Positions 1-11,391 of a DNA stretch of 64,000 nt are shown one piece after another (position 1 is the first letter of the stretch; each line of letters opens with the position of its first letter). Both the position numbers and the translations under genes were made by a program. Source of the stretch: Siphonodentalium dalli (lineage: Eukaryota; Mollusca; Scaphopoda; Gadilida; Siphonodentaliidae). The stretch spans positions 62,819,897-62,883,896 of the forward strand of contig CP136063.1 of assembly GCA_032622095.1 (NCBI GenBank). The letters run 5' to 3'. Below the pieces are notes generated by a model, which saw nothing but the letters and a program-made list of their open reading frames with translations, was not told the DNA's origin and did no database searches.

Positions 1-1639
1 CTAATAATCGTGGACATGTGCATGATATTCAATGACTGCGTATAATAGCTTTGATTATCTCTATTATTGTGACACAGTTAACTGCACGTGTCTGCAATCT
101 TCTACTAAATGGCGTCACATCGGAATGATTATCTAAGTCAGCCCGGGAACGAGCATTAGACAAACTCTTACTCTGAATGGGGCATTGACGCGAAGCCGCG
201 AACTTTTGTATGTTGCACAAAGATTCTTTAATGATGATCGCCATTAGCCCAAGCGTTTTCATGCATCAGTTCGCGGCAATGAGGCAACCACTAAATTGAC
301 GATCCATTGCCCTAAAACAACAGTAAGCCAATGTTTTATACAAGTTGGAATAATGATGAATAAATTAGTACAAACGCCCCGTCAATATTCACGTCAAGAT
401 AATAAATGAGGCAGTTTTTATGATCCACGTTCCCATACTCTGAAGTAAATTGAACCAATGATATTTCCCTTGATAAGGAATTCCACACCAATCACGTGGG
501 GGAATCCCGTGGAACTATTTGTGGGGTGTCACTATTTATGGTTTATTCATGCTGTTATATTTTTTTTCTGAAGATGGACTGTGTCGATTCCATTTGGTCA
601 TTGTTAATGAAAATAGGATTAGATATCATATATAGCCTGCTGAGACAGATAAGACTGAACAAGCTTTTAATAACGTCATTTATTTGTGTATGAGCGGGAT
701 TTCATGGCAAAGGTCGGCAGGGGGAATGGGTCCGGGCGGCGGACCCGCAGCCGGCCTGGCAGAAACCCTGCATATTCTCCAGCCACCCTCAACCAATTCA
801 AAGCCGGCACTTGTTTTCTGACAAAGTGTTGCCTTTTGTCGACACGCCAATTCTGATTTTGTGTGAAAACTTACTACGGTGGTCGATGTCAGTAAATATT
901 CTGGAGACTATTTTCTGCGAATGCATTCATTAACTAACTTATAAAATAAAGATCAAATTCATCCCAAACACTCGTTAACTTCTTCCCGATGCTAAACTGG
1001 TAGGGGGTCGTTAGAATGGTGCTGAAACGGATATCCGGATGACAACCGGCTACTGTCGACAACCAGTTGAACTACGATCAACTGGTTAACCGCTATGTAT
1101 TGCACACACACGATGCCAACGACAAAAACTAACATATTAGGTTCTTAATCAGCACGAGACTGATAACAGTAGGTTTAAAACACGTGTACTTGATCAATTG
1201 TGTTATAATCTTTATCACTCTGAGGAGTCTAGTCGAAATTACGTGTATTAAAAATCAAAATCTGGTGCGAGATAAAAAGTCTTCCATGAATGGCAAGTTA
1301 CATACTAGTAGTCTGGCTTTGGCGGCTAAATATCAAAGATGCATGCCGTCATCTTTGATGTTCCAATGTCTGGTGAACACATGCACTGACGCAACTGAGT
1401 CGTCGGCAAAGATCAATGCAATCATTTTCAATGGAGTAAGGCCTGGTCATTTGACATCTACTGAAGAAATGCGTAAATCAGATGTCTGGGACCTGTTTTC
1501 AGCAGGTTTTCAGCTGATTTTTTTAATTTTCACGGCATTTGTTAACTACATAACGTTCATGACACTTCATAATTGTGTCTATCTGCCGTTGGTCATCCTT
1601 TGCATCTCAAATCGCCGAAGAATCACATGACCTAATATT

Positions 1640-1775
1640 TGTTTGATGGATTCCTCGACTCGAATCAAATATTTTTTACCCCCAAAGCCAAAGAAATAGT
1701 AATATAGGACCCTCTGATCGGATTGTTGTTGTTGGAATCTGTTGAGATGGGGACCCTCTTTACGGATTGAGTACC
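1640..1775 (-). repeat. fragment of the 57.3 kb palindromic MITE family
   Basis: The stretch carries TTCCTCGACTCG, then TTTTTTACCCCC, then GTTGTTGTTGGAATCT, GGGGACC and GATTGAGTACCTTT. The same string order occurs in the long palindromic element at 57269-58212 (for example near 57620 and 58160). It is a partial, diverged copy with no coding content. Confidence 0.6.
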
Positions 1776-2146
1776 TTTAAGACCCAGGCCCAGTCCCGTA
1801 ATCGCTATAATGACAATAAAAAGCTACCACGATTTGCATGTACGAAAAATTTATATAAGTCACGCAATATTCTTTCCAAACGAGAACGACAAGTCGGGCA
1901 GCAGTCACGACTGTAATACAAATAGGTCAAGCATGATGCGTTTATTTATAAACACTGCGAGTTGTAGTTCACCTGTGTCACCTGTCAATTTGTCAACGCA
2001 TGGCTGTTTATTTTCGTGATTTTCATTCGTTTAATACAAGCTATGTCTGTGTAAACAGGACATGATTTCGCCATATAGTTGATAAATAAAATTATGATGA
2101 TATATTGGTTCATATTATGGTGTAAATGAAAGTGTCAATGACACTG

Positions 2147-2755
2147 TAGCTCAACTTGGAAAGGGAATAATTTCTTGTGTTACAGTCAATGGAGTGATTA
2201 GGAATGTGTTAAGTTGAAAGGCCTAGTTACCGGTATGCAAAGAGTAAAATCCATGTTTTTTTGCCGAATGACCCCAAAAAGACTCGTTCCCATTTACATG
2301 TCATTGTTAACATCCATCACAAATTTCATGATAATCCGACAAAAGATACGACCTGTAGCCTGTGTCAAAATTGCAAAGAGTAAAATCGACCCCAAAATTA
2401 CTCGTTCCCATCTACCGGTACATGTCTATATTAACATCCATGACAAATTTCATGATGATCAGACGAACAGTACGATCTGTAGCCCGTGCTAATGAATTGA
2501 ATTTTGAAATCCAAGATGGCCACTGGTGGCCCTGTTTTTTGGCCGAATGACCCCAAAATGACTCGTTCCCATCTACATGTCAATATTAACTTCCACGATA
2601 AATTTCATGATGATCAGAAGAACATTCCGGCCTGTAGTCTGTGCTAATTTATGACCTGTAGCCCGTGCTAAAGGAAATTGTTGACGCATCACACACACGG
2701 ACGACAAAGCCATGGCAATAGCTCAAACTTTACAAAGTAAAGTTGAGCTAATTAA
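2147..2755. repeat. short repeat element with internal direct repeats
   Basis: Three diverged direct copies lie at about 2262-2362, 2389-2490 and 2550-2650. Each runs from a GACCCCAAAA, ACTCGTTCCCAT, TACATGTC motif through AAATTTCATGATGATC to CCTGTAGCC. The block starts with TAGCTCAACTT (2148) and ends in a hairpin at about 2719-2754 whose outer bases are TAGCTCAA and TTGAGCTA. The matching inverted ends suggest one repeat unit of about 0.6 kb. It has no credible coding frame. Confidence 0.5.
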
Positions 2756-3327
2756 TAATGAGTGTAATTTGTCAAGTCATATGTTGAAAATTGCGGATAT
2801 CCGGTTATGATCCGGTTACACATCGCGGTTAACCGGCTACAAAAATAGATCAAACGTTCAGCACTACTATGTATTATCACTGTTAGTTGAATAAAATATT
2901 ATTTAATAATATTAAATCAATATATTATATTATGTTATTATATTAATATAAAGACCAGTTTGGCAAGTAAAAATTTTGTGTTCTGCATTTTCATTGGCAG
3001 ATGATTTGAACGAAATTACAGAGTTCAATTTTTTATGCCACACAAACATTTGAACATTCTGACTTTATATAATCATATTCCGTATTTTTTTCTTGAAACG
3101 CTAGTGTATTCAGATTGTTTCTATCTTTACCCACTTACCAGAAAATGTCTGTTAGTTCCTCGAATATTCATTCAAGTCTAATTGTGGGGGCTTCCTCAGC
3201 ATTTCGGAGAATCCGAGTAATAGGGATTACGGATGTGAGTAAACAGACATCGGATGTGTTGAAACTGGCTCGACTATTACACCACTAACTACAAATTTTA
3301 ACTCCTTCACATAACTAGATGATGTAG

Positions 3328-3767
3328 CAGCCCTGGGAATTAGCCTAGGCAATAGGCAATGCCTAGGTAAAAGCAGAGGCAAAATCGGTTTACAAGTTCA
3401 TTGGGTTATTAAAATTGATTTGTGTCTATCAGAAATAGAACCTCTTTAGCCAAATTGACTTCTTTAAATCACTCTTTACATATATTGTCATACAATTGTT
3501 TCCATGGCACTGGGCCATTAACTAGCTACCTGGTATAAGGACACTTATTTTGGAGATGATTTGTGGAATTGTACATATATGTTGAGTAATGGCCTGGAAA
3601 TCATGTTCCTCAAAATAACTAAGCATTTCAGGTTATATTGAATCATTGATTTGAGATGGCAATATTGTTGCAAAATTGCCTAGGTAAAATCTGTTTTCGC
3701 CTAGGCCGATTTCTTTCACCTAGGCAAATAAATTGCCTTGGCAAATTTTCCTTAATTCCCAGGGCTG
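3328..3767. mobile_element. 440-bp MITE with perfect 15-bp TIRs
   Basis: The left end CAGCCCTGGGAATTA (3328-3342) is the exact reverse complement of the right end (3753-3767). A 5-bp direct repeat TGTAG abuts both sides (3323-3327 and 3768-3772). Subterminal GCCTAGGCA and CCTAGGTAAA motifs recur in inverted orientation inside the ends. There is no open frame, so it is a non-autonomous DNA transposon. The CAG start resembles hAT-type ends, but a 5-bp rather than 8-bp duplication leaves the superfamily open. Confidence 0.8.
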
Positions 3768-4234
3768 TGTAGGAATGATCATCTCAAACTAATATATATA
3801 TATTTTTTCAAGTAGGGGTGGTCGGTACCTTGAGATATGAAAGTATATTTTTGGACCGGTGTCTGCAAATTTTTTTCCAGCTCCGTATCTCAGTGGAGCG
3901 ATGGGAGATAACTCGCGCTGGAGTTTGATTGTGAATTTGCATTAAAGACCAGCTATGTCTTAACTCATGCTAAATAAGGTTTATAACATGTATCCTTTCC
4001 ATTTTGTTCACATTTTTACAAAAAAGTACTATTTCCAGACATTTGAATAAAACGGCTTCTTTGTTTACAATAGTCATTTTTGAATTGGGTGTTTCCGTCG
4101 CGACTCGGAAATGATGTCACCGAGGGTACCAAGACGGAGGAAATTTTATGCGCCGTTTTTAAAATCACGTATTTTGAAATCGTCTTTTTTTATTGTTGTT
4201 TATTTTTTTGAAGAATACAACGTACTCGTCGCTG

Positions 4235-4431
4235 CATGGCTGCAAACTGTAGCCATAAATGTTCAAGTGGCACTAGAATTAATGCAGCCATTCGACAACA
4301 GTGGACGGCGTTTGTCCACAGCGAGAGTTTTGAATGGGCTGTCACAATACAGCTGCTTGTGTTCCAAGCACTTTGAAGAAGGATCTTTCACAAATATTGT
4401 GAAATGCAAGCTGGGACATACAAAAGTGTGA
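4235..4431 (+). pseudogene. broken THAP zinc-finger domain relic
   Basis: From the ATG at 4235 one frame gives a C-x3-C pair (residues 5 and 9) and a QQW motif. A second frame then gives LCSKHFEEGSF followed by KLGHTK and a stop at 4431. C-x3-C, a central Trp and C-x2-H followed by FEE-x-x-F are the hallmarks of the C2CH THAP DNA-binding finger, known from P-element-type transposases and host regulators. The two halves are in different frames, so a frameshift lies at about 4320-4340. No transposase or other domain follows. Whether it came from a host THAP gene or a transposon cannot be told. Confidence 0.6.
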
Positions 4432-4439
4432 TTCACATT

Positions 4440-5699
4440 GTCAAACAAAATGTTATCTACGTGAATACCGGTACCAATAAACTTAATCCATTTGTGAAAG
4501 CATATAAATGAAATCAGATGAAAAAGTACTGCGCTGCACCCACGTGTTACGAGCTGTGTCTGTCATGTCAGTTTGTCACGATTTTTCCCCAATATTTCCA
4601 CCAACAAAACATAAATTCCTTGTATTCCAATCGAATTGTTCAGAGAAATTCTTGACGGTACTTCGAATAATATACATGGCTACGAATTTATATGACTACA
4701 TCAGTCATTAAGCAGTGAACTGGTATTTGAACTATAAACACAAACAAATATTATGCAGGTGATGTGACCTATACATCTGACCTAACCTCAACGTCATACA
4801 CGTGCGTGTGCATATCCATACTCGACAATAATGTGTCTAAAGTTGACTATGAAACACCTACTATCATAAAAGATAGATCAATTATGGAATTCTGTTACCT
4901 TTTAACATGCCTTCATTCCGCTGTATGGGTATTATTTTTAAAATAAGAACAGCAATCGCGAGGGACTATTTTGTTATTGCGAATGTGGCATGCGTAAAAT
5001 ATCGTTCGATTTGTGATCAAAGCGCAGTACCGTAAGCCTAGTAAGTACACGTTCGTCATATGCACAGGAACGCCCACATTTCCACCGAGTGTAGTAGATA
5101 TAGGCCTATATAGGCCCTAGATAGTTGGTCCGTGTGGAGATTGTGTGTTGCTGATCTTGATTCATTTGAAACAATAAAGTGAATAAACATAATACATACT
5201 GAAAATAATATATATATACGTACGCCTTTTGCGGTTTTGGTTCTGTTGACAGATTGTCAAAAAATGTGTTTTATATGATAATCTAAAGGCCATGCATGAT
5301 ACTGCATGTAGAATTCAGGTCAGTATCGGTACGTAGATAGCAGTTTGGAAATTCTTGATAGTATAAAATGTTTGATGTTTCACACCTACCTTCCATTAGT
5401 GACCATACATTCTCAATGAAAACTTGGGTGTCTATATAAAGCCAGTTGAAAAATTTAAACATATTAAGAGCATTTAATTGGAGGATTATAGGGCCTACTA
5501 GAAATGGAATATATAGGTCAAGCTTTTGCGGATTTCTGCCCACTACGTTCATGACTGACTAGATGAAATAATTACATACCAACAAATCTAATACCCAGTA
5601 TCGTGAATATCAAGTTAAAACATATAATTGTTTATTTAATCATGGAGCGATCTACTTGTGATATGCAATAGGTTTCTGCATAAATGGTGAAAGGATGTG
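4440..5699. other. no gene recognised
   Basis: The short open frames here show no domain signature or splice-consistent context. A short TA-rich run lies near 5210. I see nothing else that I can support. Confidence 0.5.
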
Positions 5700-5721
5700 C
5701 CCCCCCCCCCCCCCCCCCCCC
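5700..5721 (+). repeat. poly-C homopolymer (22 C)
   Basis: An uninterrupted C run. Its length may be imprecise in any assembly. Confidence 0.95.
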
Positions 5722-6674
5722 GCAATTAACTGCTTGACACAACATAAGTTGAAAATTATACACCACATACAGGCTGAACTGTCTAACTGTTAATTTCAAT
5801 TCAGTTATTGTTGAGGATTGGGAAATGTGTTGACGTTTAGACCAACGTACAGCAGCCTATCTTTCTATTTTTGGTCCAAAAGAGGGGGAACCGATGCAAA
5901 TGCATGGTCCATGGAATGGCATGGATGCGATGATTTATTGTCGGATCGTCGGTCAATGGTCTCTCGCCGATGTGGAGGATCATTGTCATCAGGCTCGAAT
6001 GCAGCAAGATCAAAATCATCTTTACGTTAGCGCTGACCTGCCATCGCCATGATTATAGCCACATGTTGCCAATGACGCAAAGCAGAACTGTGCATTTGTG
6101 ATCCCTCCGTGACGTCATGTCACGTGCTCCTCCAGTAGCCATGTGCGCGCAGTTCAAAATGAAAACAAATCTTCGGCGACTGTTTCGTTCCCAAGATATA
6201 AAAAATAATTGCAGGATATTTTGACGGGATTTTTCGCGGATTTGTGTTCAGGGGACTTACCGGTAGATACACACGGGATGATATATCAATACTCAAATTA
6301 GGTTACAGTTCAGCTGGACTTTAAGGAATTGCTAATAGGGAACTGAAGAGATAACTTCCTGTTACGTCAGTGAATGTTTTTCAACAATTCAATAAATGTG
6401 AATATATGCTGATATTTGGATGGAAAATTACGATTTATGTACAACTCTGACAATGTAGAGTTGATATGACTCAACGAGCGCATTAAGAACAATTAACTTA
6501 ATTGTCACATGTCAAATGTGGGGAGATAAACAGATTATGGAGATTTTGTGTCTCTCCACGATACTTTCCTTCCGCAAGGTGGTGAATACACTTCAGGTTC
6601 ACTCACCTTGTGTTATGCCTGCAATACCATGAGTGGCGGCCGGCCGCTGTCTTGAGGCATCCACCCCCTCCCCC

Positions 6675-6878
6675 CATGGAATACGGAATACCACTTAACA
6701 CAGATGGTGGAATACGGAATACCATTTAACAGCCATGTGGAATACATAAAAATATATGAAAACTTCATTTTTTTGAAGGTCGGCGTACGAATACCGGTAT
6801 TTTTGGAATACCGAATACCTCCTAACAGAGGGGCCGGAATACGACGTACCTCATAACAGGGCATGGAATACGGCAAAC
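6675..6878. repeat. degenerate tandem repeat
   Basis: GGAATACGGAATACC and CTAACAG or TTAACAG motifs recur five or six times at irregular spacing. The open frames over it arise from the repeat and have no domain. It is a degenerate minisatellite. Confidence 0.6.
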
Positions 6879-7133
6879 TGGTCTCGTCTTTTCTCTAGTC
6901 GTTTTCGTATCGGTCTGTCATCCGGGTAAAAACCCAATTGACCCAACCCACGGGATCCAATTTTTCAATGTCGGGGAGTACCATAATTATACCACAACGT
7001 GCGGTGAGCGGAGGGGAATATTCGTATTTATAGGCGATTTATATAGATCAATCATCAAATAAGAGTGAATACTCCCTCATTGGGACCATGTGAGTTGTAG
7101 TTATCATACATCGTCAGGAAAGACGGACATAAG

Positions 7134-7260
7134 GCCTAACAAAATAATACCTGTGTTTCCACTAACGGGGTCCCAAAAATGTTGGGTCGGTAGGTAGGTA
7201 AACTTTTTTTTTTTTTTTTTTTTTTTAAACCTATTTTGGTGGGGCAACTTTTTGGGATAT
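7134..7260 (-). repeat. MITE end with poly-T
   Basis: The 33 bp at 7134-7166 (GCCTAACAAAATAATACCTG, then TGTTTCCACTAAC) are nearly the exact reverse complement of 9228-9260. They are followed by GGTCGGTAGGTAGG and a poly-T tract at about 7204-7226. The same GTTTCC plus GGTAGG arrangement occurs at the termini of the element at 51444-52157. This is probably one end of a related non-autonomous element. Confidence 0.5.
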
Positions 7261-8480
7261 TTGTCTGCGATTCATGATCAAGCAACATTATTCATTTGTT
7301 CAATTTGAGTTTGCATCAGTAGAGGCAGTCAGTTTTTTTTGTAATTTTTGCATGGCTCCCATGGCATGTGTTGATGCCAAATTGGATTTGAGAAGAAATT
7401 AAATAGGTTAAATGATGCAAAACTAATACTAAATCATGTGTCACCGATAGTAGAGTGCAATGCAAGCATTAATTGGTACACGCGGTAGAATCAGATACTT
7501 AGTAGCAATTCTCGAACTGTCTGGAAGTGTCGGCGACCTTCAATCAATTCCGACCCTTTGAAGTTTTCTCTGATCTTCCGACAAAAGCATGTGTGCAGTC
7601 ACTGTGTATCAAGTCTGAATGCACACAAGGAAGTGACAACGTAAAAGTGGCGTTGGGTGGCAATGCGTGCTTTCGTAACTTAATAGTTAATACTGCACGA
7701 AAGCAACATGGATTCAAATTGCAATCACACCACGACATACTAAAAACTGTTTTACAGTGGGGTTTATAAAAACTATGTAAGTCGACAAAGTTTGAAGATT
7801 GAGATCAGCTGCACAATGTCTTCACTCTTTCCGTTCTTCCTCCATGTTGTGATATAATATGATCAGTTCAATTGAGTGACCAAACAGACATCGTAGTTGA
7901 AACAACCCAACACCTCTTTAACTTCTTCAATTATCTTCCCTTTTATCAAGGAAATTGAATAGGGATCTCGTCGATTCGTCCCGAGTACGAAACGACTTCG
8001 ATTCGTCCCAACTTAGAAATTTACTTTGATTGATTCATCCCATGTAGGCTACTATGGTTGTTTCGTACCCCGAATATAATTATAAAACCAGCTAATAAAT
8101 TTAATATCATAACTTTCCATTGTATTAACATGCTAAAATGTGTTCACTTATGAGTACTGACAGGTTGTTTTCACAACACGAAGACCACAGAGGGTCTCCC
8201 GTCTGAGTAGGCGTCATATTGTTTTTACAAGTCGACGCTCATGTGTGACCACTGGTCTCATGTGCCGATGACCACTGTTCAGTGATCAAACGGAATGCAT
8301 TTATAACAATAACAGTTCCGTAATCCGATTGTAGCTAGGCCTACATGCAATCATTATCTCGAGATTGCCTGCACGGTGGGGATTGGGATTCGCGATTTTC
8401 TCGAGGAACGATTTCCGACGCTACGAAAATATAGCAGAGGTGTTTCGAATGCCCATTGACAGCTAACGTGAACGAACGAT
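7261..8480. other. no gene recognised
   Basis: An 80-codon open frame at 7527-7769 has no recognisable domain and starts at a non-ATG codon in a non-conserved context. I see no other structure. Confidence 0.4.
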
Positions 8481-8483
8481 CGG

Positions 8484-8562
8484 GCCCGATTGGCCGATTG
8501 TGGTTGGGTGATAATAATTATTATTATTATTGGGCCGTCCGACAATCGGTCAATCTCGTGCA
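8484..8562. repeat. imperfect fold-back around an ATT run
   Basis: GATTGGCCGATTGT on the left faces ACAATCGGTCAATC on the right across a centre of ATAATAATTATTATTATTATT. It forms a hairpin of about 30 bp per arm and is probably a minute MITE. Confidence 0.55.
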
Positions 8563-8737
8563 TTTTTGTGCAACAAGATCTCGCGATCGGCCGACCACAT
8601 GACACCGTCTCCTGTCCGTCTGTAGTCGCAGTATATATCGCGTTTCTGCGGCAAGGTACCCACTCAACGCACCACGTGATATCAATTTAAATTAACTTGG
8701 TAGTTTATATTTTTTGAAAACCCAATAAAATGGGGAC

Positions 8738-9262
8738 AGTCGGCGACTTTTTCGGCGGTCGGTCGGGTTAGCAGAAACAGTGTACCCCGCTGGACAAAAC
8801 AAGTGTCCATTGGCACCGCGGTGTATTTGCCGTTTGGCCGCGGTGTCAGAGTTTGTAACTGCAGTTGAGCACCGCGGCCGAACGGCAAGTACACCGTGGC
8901 CCAACAGCAAGTACACTGCGGCCGAAAGTCAACTACACCGCAGCCGAACGGCATGTACACCATGGTTAGATTTCTGGTTTGTATCGTCTTTTTTCAGTTT
9001 AATGAACGTACACCGCGGCAATTACACTATGGCCGAACGGCAAGTACACCGCGGCCCAACTGTAGTTAGCCGGTGGAGCTGCGGTGTAGTTGCATTTCAG
9101 CCACGGTGGCAACGCTAACTGCACCGCGGTTAGGTGGACACTTGTTTTGTCAAGCAGGGTACTTTTTTTTTTTTTTTTTAATTTGCAATAAAATGGTCTG
9201 TCGGCGACTTTTTTAACGGTCGGTCGGGTTAGTGGAAACACAGGTATTATTTTTTTAGGCCT
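8738..9262. repeat. nested element with GC-rich 22-bp minisatellite
   Basis: Inner TIRs of about 30 bp (GTACCCYGCT, then GACAAAACAAGTGTCC) lie at 8782-8812 and 9132-9162. Between them a 22-bp unit built on CACCGCGGCCGAACGG and CAAGTA repeats at 8868-8966 and 9009-9060, with inverted copies at 8814-8850. Outside the TIRs a direct repeat GTCGGCGACTTTTT plus GGTCGGTCGGGTTAG occurs at 8740-8777 and 9199-9233. All open frames across the block are by-products of the repeat. Confidence 0.7.
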
Positions 9263-9269
9263 AATCCCC

Positions 9270-10470
9270 GCTCGAATAAACAGTGTTCTCTTGTTGTGAG
9301 GGTACACTTGAATGGCCGGGAACACGATAGGTATATAGTCAGATCGATTTTATATCCACAGCTACGTTTACAATACGCTTATGGGTGAAGTGCCGCGTAT
9401 GATGCAAATAAACCAGCTAGAATTCAAAGTATATAAGCGCACGTGGGTGTTGTGTGACTCTTGTGTGAATTGTAATGGGAAATATAATCGCTCTTATGCA
9501 TGATTATATATCAGAATATGTTACCTGGTTTCAGCGTAGCATCATGCCAGGTGGTACCGGTATGTCATATCACGCATTTATAGCGCTACACAATTTGCTG
9601 AATGAACCACCGGGACCATATGTTTACTGGCAATCGTTCATCGATAATCATGTCTGCACGTAGCTATTGACATCTGTTTTTTCGTACATATTTGAAAACA
9701 ATTAAGCTCATCGCTCACCATAATTGCAAAATGCCCTCTTAGTGTGTGACTATCAGGTTTGAATCTAACGAAGATACTGCTTTGTTTGAAAAATTGTTGT
9801 CCCTATAAGTATAAATGGGAATCAATACGTTGGAAAATTGTACTGGCTAATTATTTAATCATACTGATATTGATATTACTCAAATTTTGACAATTTTCGA
9901 CGACCATTTTGGTAGCCATCTTGAAATGTCGACACATTCTCAGCCATGCACACCCAAAGCATATTGTTTACAATCAGATGTCCATATCGAGACTGTATTC
10001 GTGTTTGGTCAATTTGACTTTGTGAGTAATTTGCCCTAGCTATTTATTAGTTTCGGTGGCTATGTTGAACGCCAACTTGAATTTCTGGATAGTTTGGATG
10101 TGTTAAAAAATAATTGTTATTCTGCGTCTAATGACACCAAAATCCCTTTCTTGACATTTTATTCTGTTTAACACTCAAATGACCATATTACACAATGGAA
10201 CAACGCGTAATGGACCAGCTGGGAAGGCAGAACCTGATACTTTTAATAGACCTTTGCCGTGGGCTGATTGTTTTGACCGATAACAATGTTCCGGCTCCGA
10301 ATACCAGTTTTCGTACTACCCGATTTGCCGAAGACACACGAGGAGGTCCGGCAAACTTCGGCGGTACCACCGAGCTAACAGGTGAAAACAAATTGTTAAC
10401 GTGCGATAAAACCTGGAATAAATCAACGAATAGATGCTATGCTCGCGGTAAGATTGTACAATTTGTAGAT
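9270..10470. other. no gene recognised
   Basis: The 62- and 93-codon frames here carry no signature. The segment ends at the insertion site of the large transposon, so it is the left pre-insertion flank. Confidence 0.4.
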
Positions 10471-10473
10471 CAA

Positions 10474-10482
10474 TGATTTTTC
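10474..10482 (+). repeat. left target-site duplication
   Basis: TGATTTTTC here recurs exactly at 25524-25532, directly outside the other end of the 15 kb element. The shared string extends to 12 bp (ATGATTTTTCTA). With symmetric ends TAGTC...GACTA the duplication is 9 bp; with ends moved in by one base it is 11 bp. Confidence 0.85.
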
Positions 10483-11297
10483 TAGTCCAAAATTGACTAT
10501 ACATTGAATGTATAGTCCAACTTTCCCCATCGCTGGTAACGGAGCTTTTTCTTCAAGTCCGGAAAGGAAGAATGTGACGCAAGATACGACCAAACCGCGA
10601 TGTTTTCCGGGTAATACATGTGCTACTGCATCACCCTGACATACCTTTCATATTCCTTTTCCAAAAATGAGAGATTTATTGAGAATATACCGCGGGAGCC
10701 GACGGATTTTTAAACATTTTTAAACGTTGGGTTGTGCTCGATCGAACTCCGGTCACACCGCACTCGCTGTCGTGGGAGCAAGTATTTTCGTACCCTGACC
10801 AGCTCGTACCCTCCGAAAAAGTAAATTCGTACTCTAGCGCGAAACTATTTAGATATTTCAATAAGGTTTCTCATCTAATAACTTTGCTTATCTCATTTTT
10901 TTCACCGGGATTGAACGTATACTATGGAACCCACAGTGATCTCTTGGACGTAAAAGATACAGAAATAGAACAGAAACATGCCTGATCTCTTGGACGTAAA
11001 AGATACAGAAGTAGAACAGAAACCTGCCTATATATATATATATATATACATACAAATTAAATTAAATAACCATACTTACCTGTTTTCAATCGTCGTATTC
11101 CATCACTATGCGCCGTGTCGTAATCCAGTTTCTCATCTAATAACATAAATTTGTCCAACCTGTTTTAGGGAATGGGTCCTGGGTCTTTGCCATTGGGAAA
11201 CAAATTGCGTCATAGAGGTTTACACTTAGTAAGGCCTATGACCGATAACGATTATAATACTAGAGCTGTCAGTGTGAAAATAGTGTAATCAAATACT
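10483..11297 (+). repeat. left terminal inverted repeat
   Basis: The reverse complement of 24706-25523. The arms are nearly identical from about 10538 to 11275, including an 83-codon open frame (10734-10985) that encodes the same residues in both arms. They diverge in the outer 55 bp apart from the terminal TAGTCSAAAAT and hairpin layout, and again at the innermost 20 bp. Inside are a 45-bp direct duplication (10938-10982 and 10983-11027) and a TA microsatellite (about 11029-11048). Confidence 0.95.
10495..10517 (+). promoter_or_regulatory. 23-bp terminal palindrome, left end
   Basis: GACTATACATT and AATGTATAGTC are perfect 11-bp arms around a single G. It begins 12 bp inside the element terminus. 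Its counterpart at the right end has the same total length but different bases. It is a likely cruciform or transposase-recognition structure; the function is inferred. Confidence 0.7.
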
Positions 11298-11391
11298 TTG
11301 ATGTATATTATATTTGCCAATAAAAAACATCAAAACAATAATACATATTACAAATAAAAAAAAACAAGAATATGTGCATAGATAATATCAT

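Larger units (their letters stand above)
1023..2850. repeat. possible decayed DNA-transposon relic
   Basis: Similar GC-richer motifs occur at both ends: GGATATCCGG, ACCGGCTAC and GGTTAACCG near 1030-1095 and again near 2795-2832. The short string GTGCTGAA (1019) faces its complement at 2857. This looks like the two ends of an old element, but I find no target duplication and no recognisable protein between them. The interior holds a fragment related to the 57.3 kb palindromic element (1640-1775) and the direct repeats at 2240-2650. Treat it as a weak call. Confidence 0.3.

Noticed and set aside
1184-1630. 148-codon open frame
   Set aside because: It begins at a GTG, shows no recognisable domain, and is surrounded by decayed repeat sequence.
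1019-2864. hAT-type element delimited by GTGCTGAA and TTCAGCAC
   Set aside because: Eight matching bases without a target duplication or transposase are not enough; kept only as a weak repeat call.
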